This document shows, in pieces, positions 34,313-43,661 of a stretch of DNA of 64,000 nucleotides. Every line of letters starts with the position of its first letter. Position 1 is the first letter of the stretch. The translations under genes and the position numbers were made by a program. The notes beneath the pieces are model-generated. The model saw only the letters and a list, made by a program, of their open reading frames with translations. It searched no databases and was not told where the DNA came from. This stretch comes from Shewanella woodyi ATCC 51908 (lineage in GTDB: Bacteria; Pseudomonadota; Gammaproteobacteria; Enterobacterales; Shewanellaceae), in NCBI RefSeq assembly GCF_000019525.1, contig NC_010506.1, positions 4,836,001-4,900,000 of the forward strand, given 5' to 3'.

Positions 34313-36166
34313 CTAAGTTTCTGTTATCAACTGCAAACTCGCAAACTCACGATAAAGCTCACTCGATTGCATCAACTCTTGATGAGTTCCAGTTGCGACT
34401 AGCTCTCCCTTGTCCATCACAAGGATCCTATCGGCATTGAGTACCGTTGCTAGGCGATGGGCGATGATCAGTGTGGTCTTGCCCTCCATCAAGGTTTCCA
34501 GCGCTTGCTTAACCTGCTGCTCACTGATGGCATCTAGTGCACTTGTAGCTTCATCGAGTAGCAGTATCGGCCTGTCGGCAAGTATGGCTCTGGCAATGGC
34601 GACACGTTGCTTCTGGCCGCCGGATAACCTAACGCCGCGTTCACCTAAATAGGTCTGGTAACCATCACTAAACTCATTGATAAATTCATGGGCTCGAGCG
34701 GCCTTACACGCTGCGATCACCTCCTCCTCGCTGGCATCGAGTCTGCCGTAACGCACATTCTCTAGCACACTCATGGCGAAGATGACCGAGTCTTGTGGAA
34801 CAAGGGCATATTGCTGACGCAGATCTTGAAGCTTCAACTGAGCAATGTCGACCCCATCTAGCTCTATTGCACCACCGTTTAAGTTGTAAAATCTCTGCAG
34901 TAGCTCAAACAGGGTACTCTTCCCCGCGCCACTCTCCCCCACTAAAGCAACCCTTTCACCGGGCTGAATATTAAGTGATAAACCGCGGATCACCTCATCA
35001 CCTAATACTGCTTTGCCGCCACCCTCGCGGATATTTTGATAGGCGAAACGCACCTCTTTTAACTTAAGGCCACCTGTGACCTTAGCCGGTAACAACAAAG
35101 GCTGCTCGGCATCAGGAATATCCACAGGGGCTTCTACCAGTTCAATCAGGCGCTCGGCTGCACCAGCCGCTCTTTGAATTTCACCAATCACTTCACTGAT
35201 GGTGGCAACCGAGCCCGCCACCATCACAGCATAAAACATAAATGCAGACAGCTCGCCGCCAGTAATAGCTCCAATCATCACATCCTGCGCGCCAACCCAA
35301 GTGACCAATGAGATAGCTAAAATACTGAGAAACATCACAGTGGAGATTAAGATAGAGCGGTATTTTATTCGGCCACTGGCCGCACTCATCACAGCTTCGA
35401 CACGGTCGTCAAACAGAGATCTATCCCGCGCTTCATGGGTATAAGCTTGTACTGTGTGTATCTCGTGCAGGGTTTCATCGACATAGGAGCCCAGATCCCC
35501 CACTCTATCTTGGCTCTGACGGGAGAGATCTCGCACCTTACGTCCAAAGAAGAAGATAGGTCCTAACACTACTGGTACCGCAAGCAACACTAAGCCAGTC
35601 ATCTTCAAACTAGTGATCGCCATCATCACGATGCCACCAATTACGGTCACACTTGCCCTAAGCGCCATTGAGAGACTAGAACCGACGACTGATTGCAGCA
35701 GAGTTGAGTCAGCAGTAAATCGGGATATCACCTCGCCTGTTCGCAGCTTGGCATAAAAGGCTGGTGAGAGTTTAAGTAGATGATCATACACTTTTAGACG
35801 AATATCGGCGCTCACCCGCTCACCCAGCCAGGTCATCAAGTAGAATCGACAAAACACTGCTGAGCTGCTGACGGCTGTGATGCCGATAACTAGGAAGATT
35901 ATCTGATTCAACCTCTCACCATTATCTTGCAGAAACCCCTCATCCACCATCAAACGAACTCCTTGACCTAAAGAAAGCCAAGAAAGAGAACCGATAAACA
36001 GAAATATAATGGCAGCGATAACACGAGTTTTATAGGGACGAAGAAAACCGCCTATCCAGGGAAGTACCGCACGTTTAGCTGACTTATCCCTGTCAGAATG
36101 AGTCGGAGCCGTTGCTGTTGTATTTGAACTTACATTCATGGACGCAGAGGAGAGATCTTGGCTCAA
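34313..36166 (-). CDS. ABC exporter half-transporter, MsbA-like (membrane domain plus ATPase)
   Basis: The product is 617 residues: a cytoplasmic N-terminus, six membrane helices (about residues 30-320) and a C-terminal ATPase with Walker A GESGAGKST, the signature LSGGQKQR, Walker B PILLLDEATSALD and the H-loop IAHRLATV. It would act as a homodimeric exporter of lipids or hydrophobic compounds. It is not next to lpxK, so it is probably not the essential MsbA itself. It lies downstream of the hutZ terminator on the same strand. Start ATG at 36164-36166. Confidence 0.9.
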   Translation of the reverse strand: MSQDLSSASMNVSSNTTATAPTHSDRDKSAKRAVLPWIGGFLRPYKTRVIAAIIFLFIGSLSWLSLGQGVRLMVDEGFLQDNGERLNQIIFLVIGITAVSSSAVFCRFYLMTWLGERVSADIRLKVYDHLLKLSPAFYAKLRTGEVISRFTADSTLLQSVVGSSLSMALRASVTVIGGIVMMAITSLKMTGLVLLAVPVVLGPIFFFGRKVRDLSRQSQDRVGDLGSYVDETLHEIHTVQAYTHEARDRSLFDDRVEAVMSAASGRIKYRSILISTVMFLSILAISLVTWVGAQDVMIGAITGGELSAFMFYAVMVAGSVATISEVIGEIQRAAGAAERLIELVEAPVDIPDAEQPLLLPAKVTGGLKLKEVRFAYQNIREGGGKAVLGDEVIRGLSLNIQPGERVALVGESGAGKSTLFELLQRFYNLNGGAIELDGVDIAQLKLQDLRQQYALVPQDSVIFAMSVLENVRYGRLDASEEEVIAACKAARAHEFINEFSDGYQTYLGERGVRLSGGQKQRVAIARAILADRPILLLDEATSALDAISEQQVKQALETLMEGKTTLIIAHRLATVLNADRILVMDKGELVATGTHQELMQSSELYREFASLQLITET

Positions 36167-36211
36167 GGCTATATCCTTAGGGCAATAACATTAGGAGGTT
36201 TTACTAGAATA

Positions 36212-36241
36212 ACAAAACCCACGTATGAACGTGGGTTTTGT
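36212..36241. terminator. Bidirectional terminator after hutZ
   Basis: ACAAAACCCACGT-ATGA-ACGTGGGTTTTGT, a 13-bp perfect stem with A and T tracts built into the arms. On the minus strand it ends the hutA-hutX-hutZ transcript. Confidence 0.88.
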
Positions 36242-36260
36242 TTGTATCAGAAGGTTATTT

Positions 36261-36854
36261 TTAGATTGCTGCTGTTGAGCTTGTAAACTCAGACTTGGCT
36301 GGAGCGCCATGGTGGCCATCGCGCTTCCAATTTACATCAAGTAGTTCAGAGCCTGTCAGGCTAAACGCTTGACCAAAGCCCTTCACATAGAGCCCTTGCT
36401 GAGGATTCAATTTAAACAGATTAAAATCACTCAATTTAGCTAGATTATCTATCATCTCACCAAATCGTGCCGAGAGTGCTTCCACCCCCTTGTCGAATCC
36501 TAGACTATCTCTTGCAACTAGCTCAGCCACAGCATCGAAAGTGAGTCGCTTACGAGCGAAGACACTTTTAGCCTCCGTCTCATCTTCAAGTAACATCACA
36601 GAGACCATTGAAGACTCTTTAAGGTTTACACCATGACGAGCTAGCTCACTGACCAGTATATAAAAGCCGTCATCAGCCAGTGCAAAAGGCGCATAGCTTG
36701 CGTTGGGCACACCCGCTTTATTTTGAGTCGCTAACTGTAACGTCGAGCGCTCAGCTTTAAAACTCTCTATCTCAGGCAGCAATCTCTCCCTTAGACGTTG
36801 ATTTTTCTCTTGAGTAGACACTCCACTCTCACTACTTTTCAGCTCTTGTGACAT
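36261..36854 (-). CDS. hutZ: Heme-utilisation protein HutZ (pyridoxamine-phosphate-oxidase-like fold)
   Basis: The product is 197 residues. It has the split-barrel domain of the PNPOx-like family (LQLATQNKAGVPNASYAPFA at the first strands; GLYVKGFGQAF near the end) and ends with the RDGHHGAP segment seen in HutZ/HugZ proteins. HutZ of Vibrio cholerae binds heme and degrades it to release iron. It lies 29 bases after hutX and downstream of the heme receptor, forming a hutA-hutX-hutZ group on the minus strand, divergent from the tonB-exbBD-hutBCD group. Confidence 0.93.
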   Translation of the reverse strand: MSQELKSSESGVSTQEKNQRLRERLLPEIESFKAERSTLQLATQNKAGVPNASYAPFALADDGFYILVSELARHGVNLKESSMVSVMLLEDETEAKSVFARKRLTFDAVAELVARDSLGFDKGVEALSARFGEMIDNLAKLSDFNLFKLNPQQGLYVKGFGQAFSLTGSELLDVNWKRDGHHGAPAKSEFTSSTAAI

Positions 36855-36883
36855 AATTTTCTCTCTTACGCTATTTTGTAAAG

Positions 36884-37390
36884 CTAGGCCGCAATGGCTC
36901 GCTCCTTCAATGCATTAAAACGAGTCACCTGCTCAGGAAGGAGAACTCGGTTACTGTCCCGTCCCAGATACACCTTAAAGATCATCTCCCCCTCACTGCC
37001 AAAGAAGTTGATTGAGTGACTCTCCTTTCCTCTAAATGGACGGCTCACCAGTGCAATAGCTGTAAGACCATCAAGACTCAGATGACCGTGCAGACCATTA
37101 CCTTGAGTGATCAAGTTGTAATAGCCATAGGCATACTTCCCCTGTGGAAAATCTCCCTTAAATTCAAAAATACTGCCTGAGACTGAGACTATGGTGGTCA
37201 TTGGCCCCCAGTGAGGCAAACAGGAAAGCAGTTCATCTTTATCTACTAATGGAAATAGACAGACCTGCTCTTCGGGCAGGGCAGATACAACCACCAATTC
37301 AGAAGTTCCAAGTTCGGCAGCGGCCTGACTTGGCATCGCATTGGGGTGACTGTCGAAATACTCACGTATCACATCATTACTGGGCTGCAT
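36884..37390 (-). CDS. hutX: Cytosolic heme carrier HutX
   Basis: The product is 168 residues from the ATG at 37388-37390, with GGAG upstream; a TTG one codon earlier is unlikely. The family segments are PSQAAAELGTSELVVV at the N-terminus, VSVSGSIFEFKGDFPQGKYAYGYYN in two parts in the centre, and IALVSRPFRGKESHSINFF. HutX binds heme and passes it to HutZ in the cytoplasm. It sits between the receptor and hutZ genes. Confidence 0.92.
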   Translation of the reverse strand: MQPSNDVIREYFDSHPNAMPSQAAAELGTSELVVVSALPEEQVCLFPLVDKDELLSCLPHWGPMTTIVSVSGSIFEFKGDFPQGKYAYGYYNLITQGNGLHGHLSLDGLTAIALVSRPFRGKESHSINFFGSEGEMIFKVYLGRDSNRVLLPEQVTRFNALKERAIAA

Positions 37391-37421
37391 CAATTGACTC
37401 CATTTTTAAAGCTAAAACCGA

Positions 37422-37445
37422 CGAGCAAGGCCTGACCCTTGCTCG
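37422..37445 (-). terminator. Hairpin between hutA and hutX
   Basis: CGAGCAAGG at 37422-37430 pairs with CCTTGCTCG at 37437-37445. Read on the minus strand it is followed by TCGGTTTTAGCTTT. It may end part of the receptor transcripts and lower expression of hutX and hutZ relative to hutA. Confidence 0.6.
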
Positions 37446-37486
37446 CCGATCCGCTCTTGTAAACTAAAAACTAGTACTAGACCATG

Positions 37487-39532
37487 CTAGAAACGGTAAC
37501 GGGCAGAGAGCTTCATGTTTCGCCCCTGTTCGTAGAGAGTCTGCCATGCTTGGCGATACTCCTCATCACCGATATTTTCAATGGCAAAGTCGACACGAAG
37601 ACCCTCAAATGTTCCCATAGCAGGCTCCCATGCTAAGTAAACATCCCACAAAGTGTATGAATCGTAATCTTGCTTGTTCTCGCTTGGTAGTTGATCTTGC
37701 TGGGCCACATGGGTAACACGTGTGCCAAGCTTCATATCTCCCTCCATGATCCCCTGTGAGAGATCTACGCCAAACTTCTTAGCTGGAATATTGCTTAAGT
37801 ACTCATCAGAGCGCTTATCTTTACCCTCTGTCTGACCATAGTTAAGTGTCAGACGAGTCTGGTTAAAGCGGTAACGTGTCTTAAACTCAAACCCAGTAAG
37901 ACGAGCTTCGTCGACATTATTCCAAGAGGTTGTTTGCTCGAGCCCTGGAATACCCATAAGCGGGTTTGATACCGATTGCTCAATAAAATCGTCAACATCA
38001 TTTCTAAAGACGTTAAGGGTGATCCCTAGCTCATCATTACCCGCTAAATCGGTGAAATGAAGATCGGCTTTCAGCTCTTTATTCTTCGCCTTTTCAGCCT
38101 TTAGATCGGGATTGATCTCGAAGGTGTTACATAAACCGCCGGGCAGAAAGCCTGGAATTGGCGGAATGCAGTAGTGGGTGCCTGTGGAGTACATCTCCTC
38201 AAAACTCGGCGCACGAAAAGCCTCATCGTAACGTGCACTAAGGGTTAGCCAAGAACTGGTATTCCACACAAGACCTAAAGAGGGAGACCATGCTGTGTCA
38301 TCTGAAGATTTTGACAGCGTTTTGCTTTCATTTTCAAAAGTGTCGTATCTAAGTGCTGGCTCTAACGACAGTGAGTCTGTCAGTGTCACCTGCGCCTTAG
38401 CAAACGCCCCCCAAACTGATGTTTCACCATCAATATCACCTGGGCGCTGCCCCACCTGACCAGCATCATCTCTGACTGTTTTTATCTTGTCCTGATAACC
38501 ATCGACACCATAGGTCAATGTTGTGCCGCCAAAGATAGAGCTGTTATTAATACTAAAACCTAAGGTCTCATATTCGGTGCTATCGATTTGGCCCTTAGTG
38601 ACTCTGTCTTCATCATAATCTGTGCTGTTCCAGTAAAGCGTACTCTTGATATCTAAGTAAGGGTTACTGCTGGGGTTAAAGCTATGCTCTAAGGTGAAGT
38701 TTTTATCTTTCGTTTTACGCTTAACAAGCGGGACAGAGCTGCCCACTTCAGCCGCAGGATTACTAGGCACCAACTCGTCTGTATCTGAGAATCGAGCTGA
38801 GAACTGCAACCGCTGTTCATCACTTGGCTCCCAACCAAACTTCATCAAGCCACTGCTTCTTTGTGAAGCACTGTTTGCTAAGGTTTGATCTCTGCCTATC
38901 TTGATATTATTACTGTCGTTATAGCTCCCATTAATCAACCAATCAAAGCGATCTGCAACACCATAAATTGCACCGCTGGTTTTTACATTATCGCCATTAG
39001 TTTCATAACCTTGTTTAAGGTAACCGCCAAAGCTCTCACCTTCATCGAGCATCTCTTTAGCTGACTTGGTATTTTGCGCTACCACACCACCAATAGCACC
39101 ACTCCCCCACAAGCTACTGGCTGGACCGCGAACTACCTCAACCGAGCTTAGGAGCTCAGGATCCATAAAATAAGTTCCTCTGTGCCCTGAGGCCGTATTT
39201 TGTCTGGCACCATCTATAGTCTGCAGAACTCGCTGCCCCCCCAAGCCTCGGATCTCAACCCCTTGTGATGAGGCTCGGGGGCCATTACTAACAGTGACAT
39301 TGGCTTCATTTTGCAATGCTTCTGCCACAGATGCAGGCTGCGCCTCTTGTAGCTCCTCTTCATCGACAACTGCAACGCTGCGGCTACTTTGTGATGCTTT
39401 TTCAGCTATTCGAGTAGCAGTCACTAGTACTTCATCAAATTCAGTTACTTGTTCAACTTGTTGGGCGTAAGCAGTTGAGCTAAAAGCCATGGTTAGTGCA
39501 ACCACAACAGGCTTCTTGGTCATCATCTTCAT
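37487..39532 (-). CDS. hutA: TonB-dependent heme receptor
   Basis: The product is 681 residues with a signal peptide ending at AYA-QQ, a TonB box in FDEVLVTATR, a plug domain with VEIRGLGGQRVLQTIDGARQ and VRGPASSLWGSGAIGG, and a barrel ending in LSARYRF. The heme-receptor motifs FRAP and a form of NPNL (INPDL) flank a loop with two cysteines. It takes heme or heme proteins across the outer membrane, powered by the TonB-ExbBD genes next door. A Fur-box-like site lies in the 142-base divergent gap upstream. Confidence 0.93.
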   Translation of the reverse strand: MKMMTKKPVVVALTMAFSSTAYAQQVEQVTEFDEVLVTATRIAEKASQSSRSVAVVDEEELQEAQPASVAEALQNEANVTVSNGPRASSQGVEIRGLGGQRVLQTIDGARQNTASGHRGTYFMDPELLSSVEVVRGPASSLWGSGAIGGVVAQNTKSAKEMLDEGESFGGYLKQGYETNGDNVKTSGAIYGVADRFDWLINGSYNDSNNIKIGRDQTLANSASQRSSGLMKFGWEPSDEQRLQFSARFSDTDELVPSNPAAEVGSSVPLVKRKTKDKNFTLEHSFNPSSNPYLDIKSTLYWNSTDYDEDRVTKGQIDSTEYETLGFSINNSSIFGGTTLTYGVDGYQDKIKTVRDDAGQVGQRPGDIDGETSVWGAFAKAQVTLTDSLSLEPALRYDTFENESKTLSKSSDDTAWSPSLGLVWNTSSWLTLSARYDEAFRAPSFEEMYSTGTHYCIPPIPGFLPGGLCNTFEINPDLKAEKAKNKELKADLHFTDLAGNDELGITLNVFRNDVDDFIEQSVSNPLMGIPGLEQTTSWNNVDEARLTGFEFKTRYRFNQTRLTLNYGQTEGKDKRSDEYLSNIPAKKFGVDLSQGIMEGDMKLGTRVTHVAQQDQLPSENKQDYDSYTLWDVYLAWEPAMGTFEGLRVDFAIENIGDEEYRQAWQTLYEQGRNMKLSARYRF

Positions 39533-39624
39533 CTTCGAGTTCTCAGTTTTATGCAGTTATATGTAAGGTATATGTGGTTATAAGGTCTATTTTTGGCACT
39601 CTACCTGAGAGTAAAAAATATATC

Positions 39625-39643
39625 AAATGAAAATCATTATCAT
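39625..39643. promoter_or_regulatory. Fur-box-like site between hutA and tonB
   Basis: AAATGAAAATCATTATCAT closely resembles the Fur consensus (GATAATGATAATCATTATC). It sits in the only gap between the two divergent heme-uptake groups, so iron-bound Fur could repress both. This is by eye; no score was computed. Confidence 0.75.
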
Positions 39644-39674
39644 TTGCGATCTTATTTCTATTCGTATATCTTGA

Positions 39675-40451
39675 ATGGGTAATAAACAAAGAAGCCCAGC
39701 AAACATGACACCTAAACGATATTTTACCTTTGCCTGTTTAACTGCCCTCATTCAGGGTGGGGTCATAGCATCTCAAGGAAAACCACCACAGCTCCCAGCT
39801 GGGGTAGCGATGGGTTCACTCCAAAGTGTGAGCATCGCACTCTCTACACCTGCCGCTCAGGCATCACAAACTGTAGATAGTAAGCCTGTAGAGAAAAAGG
39901 TGGATCAAACAGCCGAGATAAGCACAACACCTGAGCCAAAGAGTAAACCCAGCACTCCGAAAACAGTGGTGCATCAAGTCGCTAAACATAAAAAGCAGGT
40001 TGAACAAAAGAGGATAGATAACAATTCAGCCTCACAGACTAAACCGAAAAGTAAAATAACTGAGCTTAATCAACAAGCTGACACAGAGACATTAATCGCT
40101 GATACAGAGCCCAAAGCAGACTTAGCCTCCAAACAAGTCGAGGCCCAGGCGAAACAGGGAGTATCACAAGCCAGTATCGCCCTGAGCCGCCCCACTTTTT
40201 CGGTGCCTCCATCACGGCCCAGTTACCCTAAACTGGCCAGAAAACGAGGATTTGAAGGAACTGCAACTATCGAAGTGATGTTTAATCAGATAGGAGAGCA
40301 ACTCTCCCTCACCTTGATCAACAGTTCAGGCTTTAACCTACTGGATAGGGCTGCTTTGAGCGCAGTAAAGAGCTGGCAATTCGCGGCTCCATCACCACAA
40401 ACAGCCTACGCCTATACCGTGAGAGTGCCGGTTAAATTTGCCCTTAACTAA
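39675..40451 (+). CDS. tonB: TonB energy-transducing protein of the heme-uptake locus
   Basis: The product is 258 residues. An N-terminal membrane anchor (YFTFACLTALIQGGVIA) is followed by a long Pro/Lys/Gln-rich periplasmic spacer and a C-terminal TonB domain (RPSYPKLARKRGFEGTATIE, then LLDRAALSAVKSWQF). It links the ExbB-ExbD motor to the receptor. The start may be the ATG at 39675 or the internal ATG at 39705; neither has a strong ribosome site. It is first in the tonB-exbB-exbD-hutB-hutC-hutD operon, as in Vibrio. Confidence 0.92.
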   Translation: MGNKQRSPANMTPKRYFTFACLTALIQGGVIASQGKPPQLPAGVAMGSLQSVSIALSTPAAQASQTVDSKPVEKKVDQTAEISTTPEPKSKPSTPKTVVHQVAKHKKQVEQKRIDNNSASQTKPKSKITELNQQADTETLIADTEPKADLASKQVEAQAKQGVSQASIALSRPTFSVPPSRPSYPKLARKRGFEGTATIEVMFNQIGEQLSLTLINSSGFNLLDRAALSAVKSWQFAAPSPQTAYAYTVRVPVKFALN

Positions 40452-40489
40452 ATAAGCTGAAGATTAGTCATATCATCAAGGAACGCCCC

Positions 40490-41224
40490 ATGCCCCACTC
40501 GCTTTATCACACTCTGAGTGAACAGTTAGGTTATCTCACCTGGCCGCTGTTTATCTGCGCTTTCATCACCTTGATGATCATCTTGGAGCGACTAGCTCTT
40601 ATGCTGTTTGAGCTGCCTAAACGTGATACTTGGCTAACTAAGCTTAGAGAGGGAACAAGTAGCGCTACCTCGGAGCAGTGTCAGCAGCTATTAACCCAGC
40701 TAAGCAGAGGCAATAGCATGTTGGCTAAAGGCAGCTATCTTCTACTCACACATAGGGATCAGAGCCGCGAGATGCGCGAAGAGATCATCAATCTGTGGCT
40801 GCTAAAACAGCGTGGAAAACTGCAATCGGGACTAAAAGTACTGCAGGTGATGGGGATCATCACTCCCCTACTTGGATTATTGGGGACTGTGCTTGGACTG
40901 ATAGAGATGTTTAACCAACTTGGATTATCACAAGGCCCAGTAACGCCAGCGCAACTCGCATCTGGGCTAGGGTTAGCCATGAATACCACTGCGGCAGGAC
41001 TTATTATCGCCGTACCTGCAATCACCTTAGCTCACCTATTCACCCTCTGGGCAGAGCAGCGCTGCAGTAATATCGCCCACGGACTTAACCAGCTAAACCT
41101 CTGGCTAGATGGTTTTGATCAAGCCATGAAAATAGGTCAAGAAGCTGCTGGCCACCAACAGATAATGACGCAAACCAGTTTAGACAAGATTCAGGAAAAC
41201 AGGCCTGAGAGCACCACATCATGA
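40490..41224 (+). CDS. exbB: Biopolymer transport protein ExbB (MotA/TolQ/ExbB family)
   Basis: The product is 244 residues with three membrane segments. The conserved family region runs through LQVMGIITPLLGLLGTVLGLIE and ASGLGLAMNTTAAGLIIAVPA (parts quoted separately). ExbB forms the pentameric proton channel that drives TonB. The gene overlaps exbD by 4 bases. Start ATG at 40490 after AAGGA. Confidence 0.94.
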   Translation: MPHSLYHTLSEQLGYLTWPLFICAFITLMIILERLALMLFELPKRDTWLTKLREGTSSATSEQCQQLLTQLSRGNSMLAKGSYLLLTHRDQSREMREEIINLWLLKQRGKLQSGLKVLQVMGIITPLLGLLGTVLGLIEMFNQLGLSQGPVTPAQLASGLGLAMNTTAAGLIIAVPAITLAHLFTLWAEQRCSNIAHGLNQLNLWLDGFDQAMKIGQEAAGHQQIMTQTSLDKIQENRPESTTS

Positions 41225-41634
41225 TAGAAGTTAAACATGAAGGAAATAACACGATTTCTGGACTAGATCTCACGCCTCTAATCGACATCATCTTTATCGT
41301 TTTAGTCTTCTTGCTGCTCACCGCTAACACTCAGCTACTTAGCCTACCAGTGGATGTTCCCACAGAGTCCAGTGCTGAACTAACCCCGATAGATCAAGTT
41401 GAAAATATCACGATTAATGTTCTTGCTACAAAGCCTCACTGGGCACTCGACGGAATACCCTTTGAGCAGTTTACAGAGTTTGAACACGCCTTTATCAAGC
41501 AGTATCAGCAACAGAGCGAGGCCAAGGTGATTATTGCCGCTGACAAAACTGCGCCAGTCCAACCTTTAATGGCTTTACTTTCACTGCTGCAGAGGCAGCA
41601 GATAACCAATACTCAAATTTTGATGGAACAGTAA
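41221..41634 (+). CDS. exbD: Biopolymer transport protein ExbD
   Basis: The product is 137 residues with one N-terminal membrane helix containing the proton-carrying Asp in LDLTPLIDIIFIVLVFLLL, and a periplasmic domain ending with LLSLLQRQQITN. It works with ExbB and TonB. Its ATG overlaps the exbB stop (ATGA). Confidence 0.94.
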   Translation: MIEVKHEGNNTISGLDLTPLIDIIFIVLVFLLLTANTQLLSLPVDVPTESSAELTPIDQVENITINVLATKPHWALDGIPFEQFTEFEHAFIKQYQQQSEAKVIIAADKTAPVQPLMALLSLLQRQQITNTQILMEQ

Positions 41635-41676
41635 CCAACAGTTCCATCAACACATCTATCGATTTGGAGAGATATC

Positions 41677-42591
41677 ATGTTAAACAAGACGAAATTAAAT
41701 GGCTTTATTCCGCCGAAAATAGTCGCCACAACCTTGCTTTGGGCTGGGCTGTCAGCTGGCGTTTCGGCACATGATGCAGAGCATCATAATGAAGTCACTC
41801 GCCTTATCAGTGCGGGAGCAGGTATGACAGAGCTGGTCATTGCACTCGATGCTGGCGATGAGCTCGTTGCAGTCGACTCCACCAGTCAACTTCCTGAAAC
41901 CTTTAGCTCGGTAGAGAAATTGGGTTATCACAGAATGCTATCAGCTGAAGGGATTTTAGCCTTAGAGCCAGACTTGGTCTTGGGAAGCGATGCCATGGGG
42001 CCGGAAACCACCTTAGAGGTACTAGAAGGCGCCGATATTAAAGTCGTAAAACTTGCAGGGGCGGAAACTGCAGAGCAACTGCTAAGTAATATTAATAGGC
42101 TAGGTGAACTGCTAGACAGGCAGAAGCAGGCTGAGACACTTAAATTTCGTGTTGCCCAATCCTTCGATTCAATTAAGCAAAAAAGAGTGAGTATTACAGG
42201 TTCTGACAAGGTTCCCTCTATCCTGTTTATGTTGCTGCAAGATGACAGGCCCGTTCGTGTTGGCGGTGAAGGAACAGCTGCCGATACCATCATTAAGCTC
42301 GCAGGCGGAAAAAATATCGCAGACTTTGTTGGCTACAAAAGTCTCTCTCAAGAGGGAGTACTAGCGCTTCAGCCGGATCTTATCTTAATTTCAAGCCGCT
42401 CAGAGAGTGAGGAGCAGAGCGCGCCAGATAAAGTCTTAAAGCAGATGCCGCTGCTTATCCACACTCCCGCGGGTGAACATAAGATGATCCACAGCTTAAA
42501 GGCACAGGCACTGCTCGGAGGATTAGGTCTAAGCTCGCTCGAAGCCGCTGATAAGTTAGCAAGCAGTCTTATTGAGATACAGAAGTATTAG
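41677..42591 (+). CDS. hutB: Periplasmic heme-binding protein of the Hut ABC importer
   Basis: The product is 304 residues with a signal peptide ending at VSAH and a mature class III binding-protein fold: RLISAGAGMTELVIALDAGDELVAVD opens it (quoted in spirit by its first residues), and LALEPDLVLGSDAMGPETTL follows. It collects heme in the periplasm and delivers it to HutCD. An early His-rich stretch (HDAEHHNE) follows the signal peptide. GATATC-ATG start at 41677 with GGAGAG upstream. Confidence 0.93.
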   Translation: MLNKTKLNGFIPPKIVATTLLWAGLSAGVSAHDAEHHNEVTRLISAGAGMTELVIALDAGDELVAVDSTSQLPETFSSVEKLGYHRMLSAEGILALEPDLVLGSDAMGPETTLEVLEGADIKVVKLAGAETAEQLLSNINRLGELLDRQKQAETLKFRVAQSFDSIKQKRVSITGSDKVPSILFMLLQDDRPVRVGGEGTAADTIIKLAGGKNIADFVGYKSLSQEGVLALQPDLILISSRSESEEQSAPDKVLKQMPLLIHTPAGEHKMIHSLKAQALLGGLGLSSLEAADKLASSLIEIQKY

Positions 42592-42632
42592 TCGATCTCA
42601 AATACAGCAAACTTTAGAGAAAGATAACTACT

Positions 42633-43649
42633 ATGGAAAATCGCGCCTGGCTTTGGCCTAGTATCCTTACTTTTTTAGTGATCACTTGCCTACTATCGAT
42701 TGTGACTGGACCACTACAGATAGCTCCCTTGACCAGTTTCAGTGCGGTGCTGAACTGGGCAACACATTTAGAGCTTGGCGCTGTCGCTCCCCACGAACAG
42801 CTCGTCATTAATAACGTTCGCCTTCCTAGGACACTGCTGGCCATGACTGTCGGTGCAACGCTAGCTCAATGTGGCGCCGTGATGCAGGGGCTATTTCGCA
42901 ACCCTTTGGCAGATCCCGGGATCATAGGCGTTTCATCCGGCGCTGCTCTTGGCGCTGCTATTTGTATCGTGCTTTTCCCTGGAAGTGGTGAGTACTCAGT
43001 CGCCTTCGGGGCATTTATTGCAGGCCTAATTACGACACTGGTGGTTTATCGTTTAGCCAGTAGTTCATCGGGAACCTCTGTCGTCCTGTTGCTACTTTCC
43101 GGTGTCGCTATTGCAGCCTTAGCAGGGGCTGGTATCGGTTTACTAACCTACTTGGCTGATGACATGGCACTTAGGGATTTAACACTGTGGCAGATGGGTT
43201 CTATTGCTGGGGCGCAGTGGCAATATGTCACCTTAAGCCTGCTGGCACTCCTGCTGATTAGTTGGCAGTTCTATCGCTCCTCTAAAGCATTAAACGCCCT
43301 ACTGTTAGGTGAAGCAGAAGCACGCCATTTAGGGGTCGAGGTAGATCAATTAAAGTTTAAGCTTATTTTTCTGTGCGCTGTTGGCGTTGGGATCTCCGTT
43401 GCCGCCACAGGGATTATCGGCTTTATCGGGCTGGTGGTGCCCCATATAGTCCGCATGATTATCGGCCCAGATCATAAGCGTCTACTCCCCATTAGCGCCG
43501 TACTCGGTGCCATTATCTTAGCTTTAGCCGATGTAGGAGCCCGCTCATTGGTCGCTCCCTCAGAGCTGCCAGTAGGGTTAGTTACCGCTATGCTAGGTGC
43601 GCCATTCTTTATTTTTATGCTGCTAAAGCAGAAAAACAGGCTGATTTAG
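42633..43649 (+). CDS. hutC: Heme ABC importer permease (FecCD family)
   Basis: The product is 338 residues with about ten membrane helices. Family segments are NVRLPRTLLAMTVGATLAQCG, FRNPLADPGIIGVSSGAALGA (as two neighbouring stretches) and GIIGFIGLVVPHIVRM, the coupling helix region. It forms the membrane channel with HutD. Start ATG at 42633. Confidence 0.94.
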   Translation: MENRAWLWPSILTFLVITCLLSIVTGPLQIAPLTSFSAVLNWATHLELGAVAPHEQLVINNVRLPRTLLAMTVGATLAQCGAVMQGLFRNPLADPGIIGVSSGAALGAAICIVLFPGSGEYSVAFGAFIAGLITTLVVYRLASSSSGTSVVLLLLSGVAIAALAGAGIGLLTYLADDMALRDLTLWQMGSIAGAQWQYVTLSLLALLLISWQFYRSSKALNALLLGEAEARHLGVEVDQLKFKLIFLCAVGVGISVAATGIIGFIGLVVPHIVRMIIGPDHKRLLPISAVLGAIILALADVGARSLVAPSELPVGLVTAMLGAPFFIFMLLKQKNRLI

Positions 43650-43661
43650 GAGCTTAAAACC

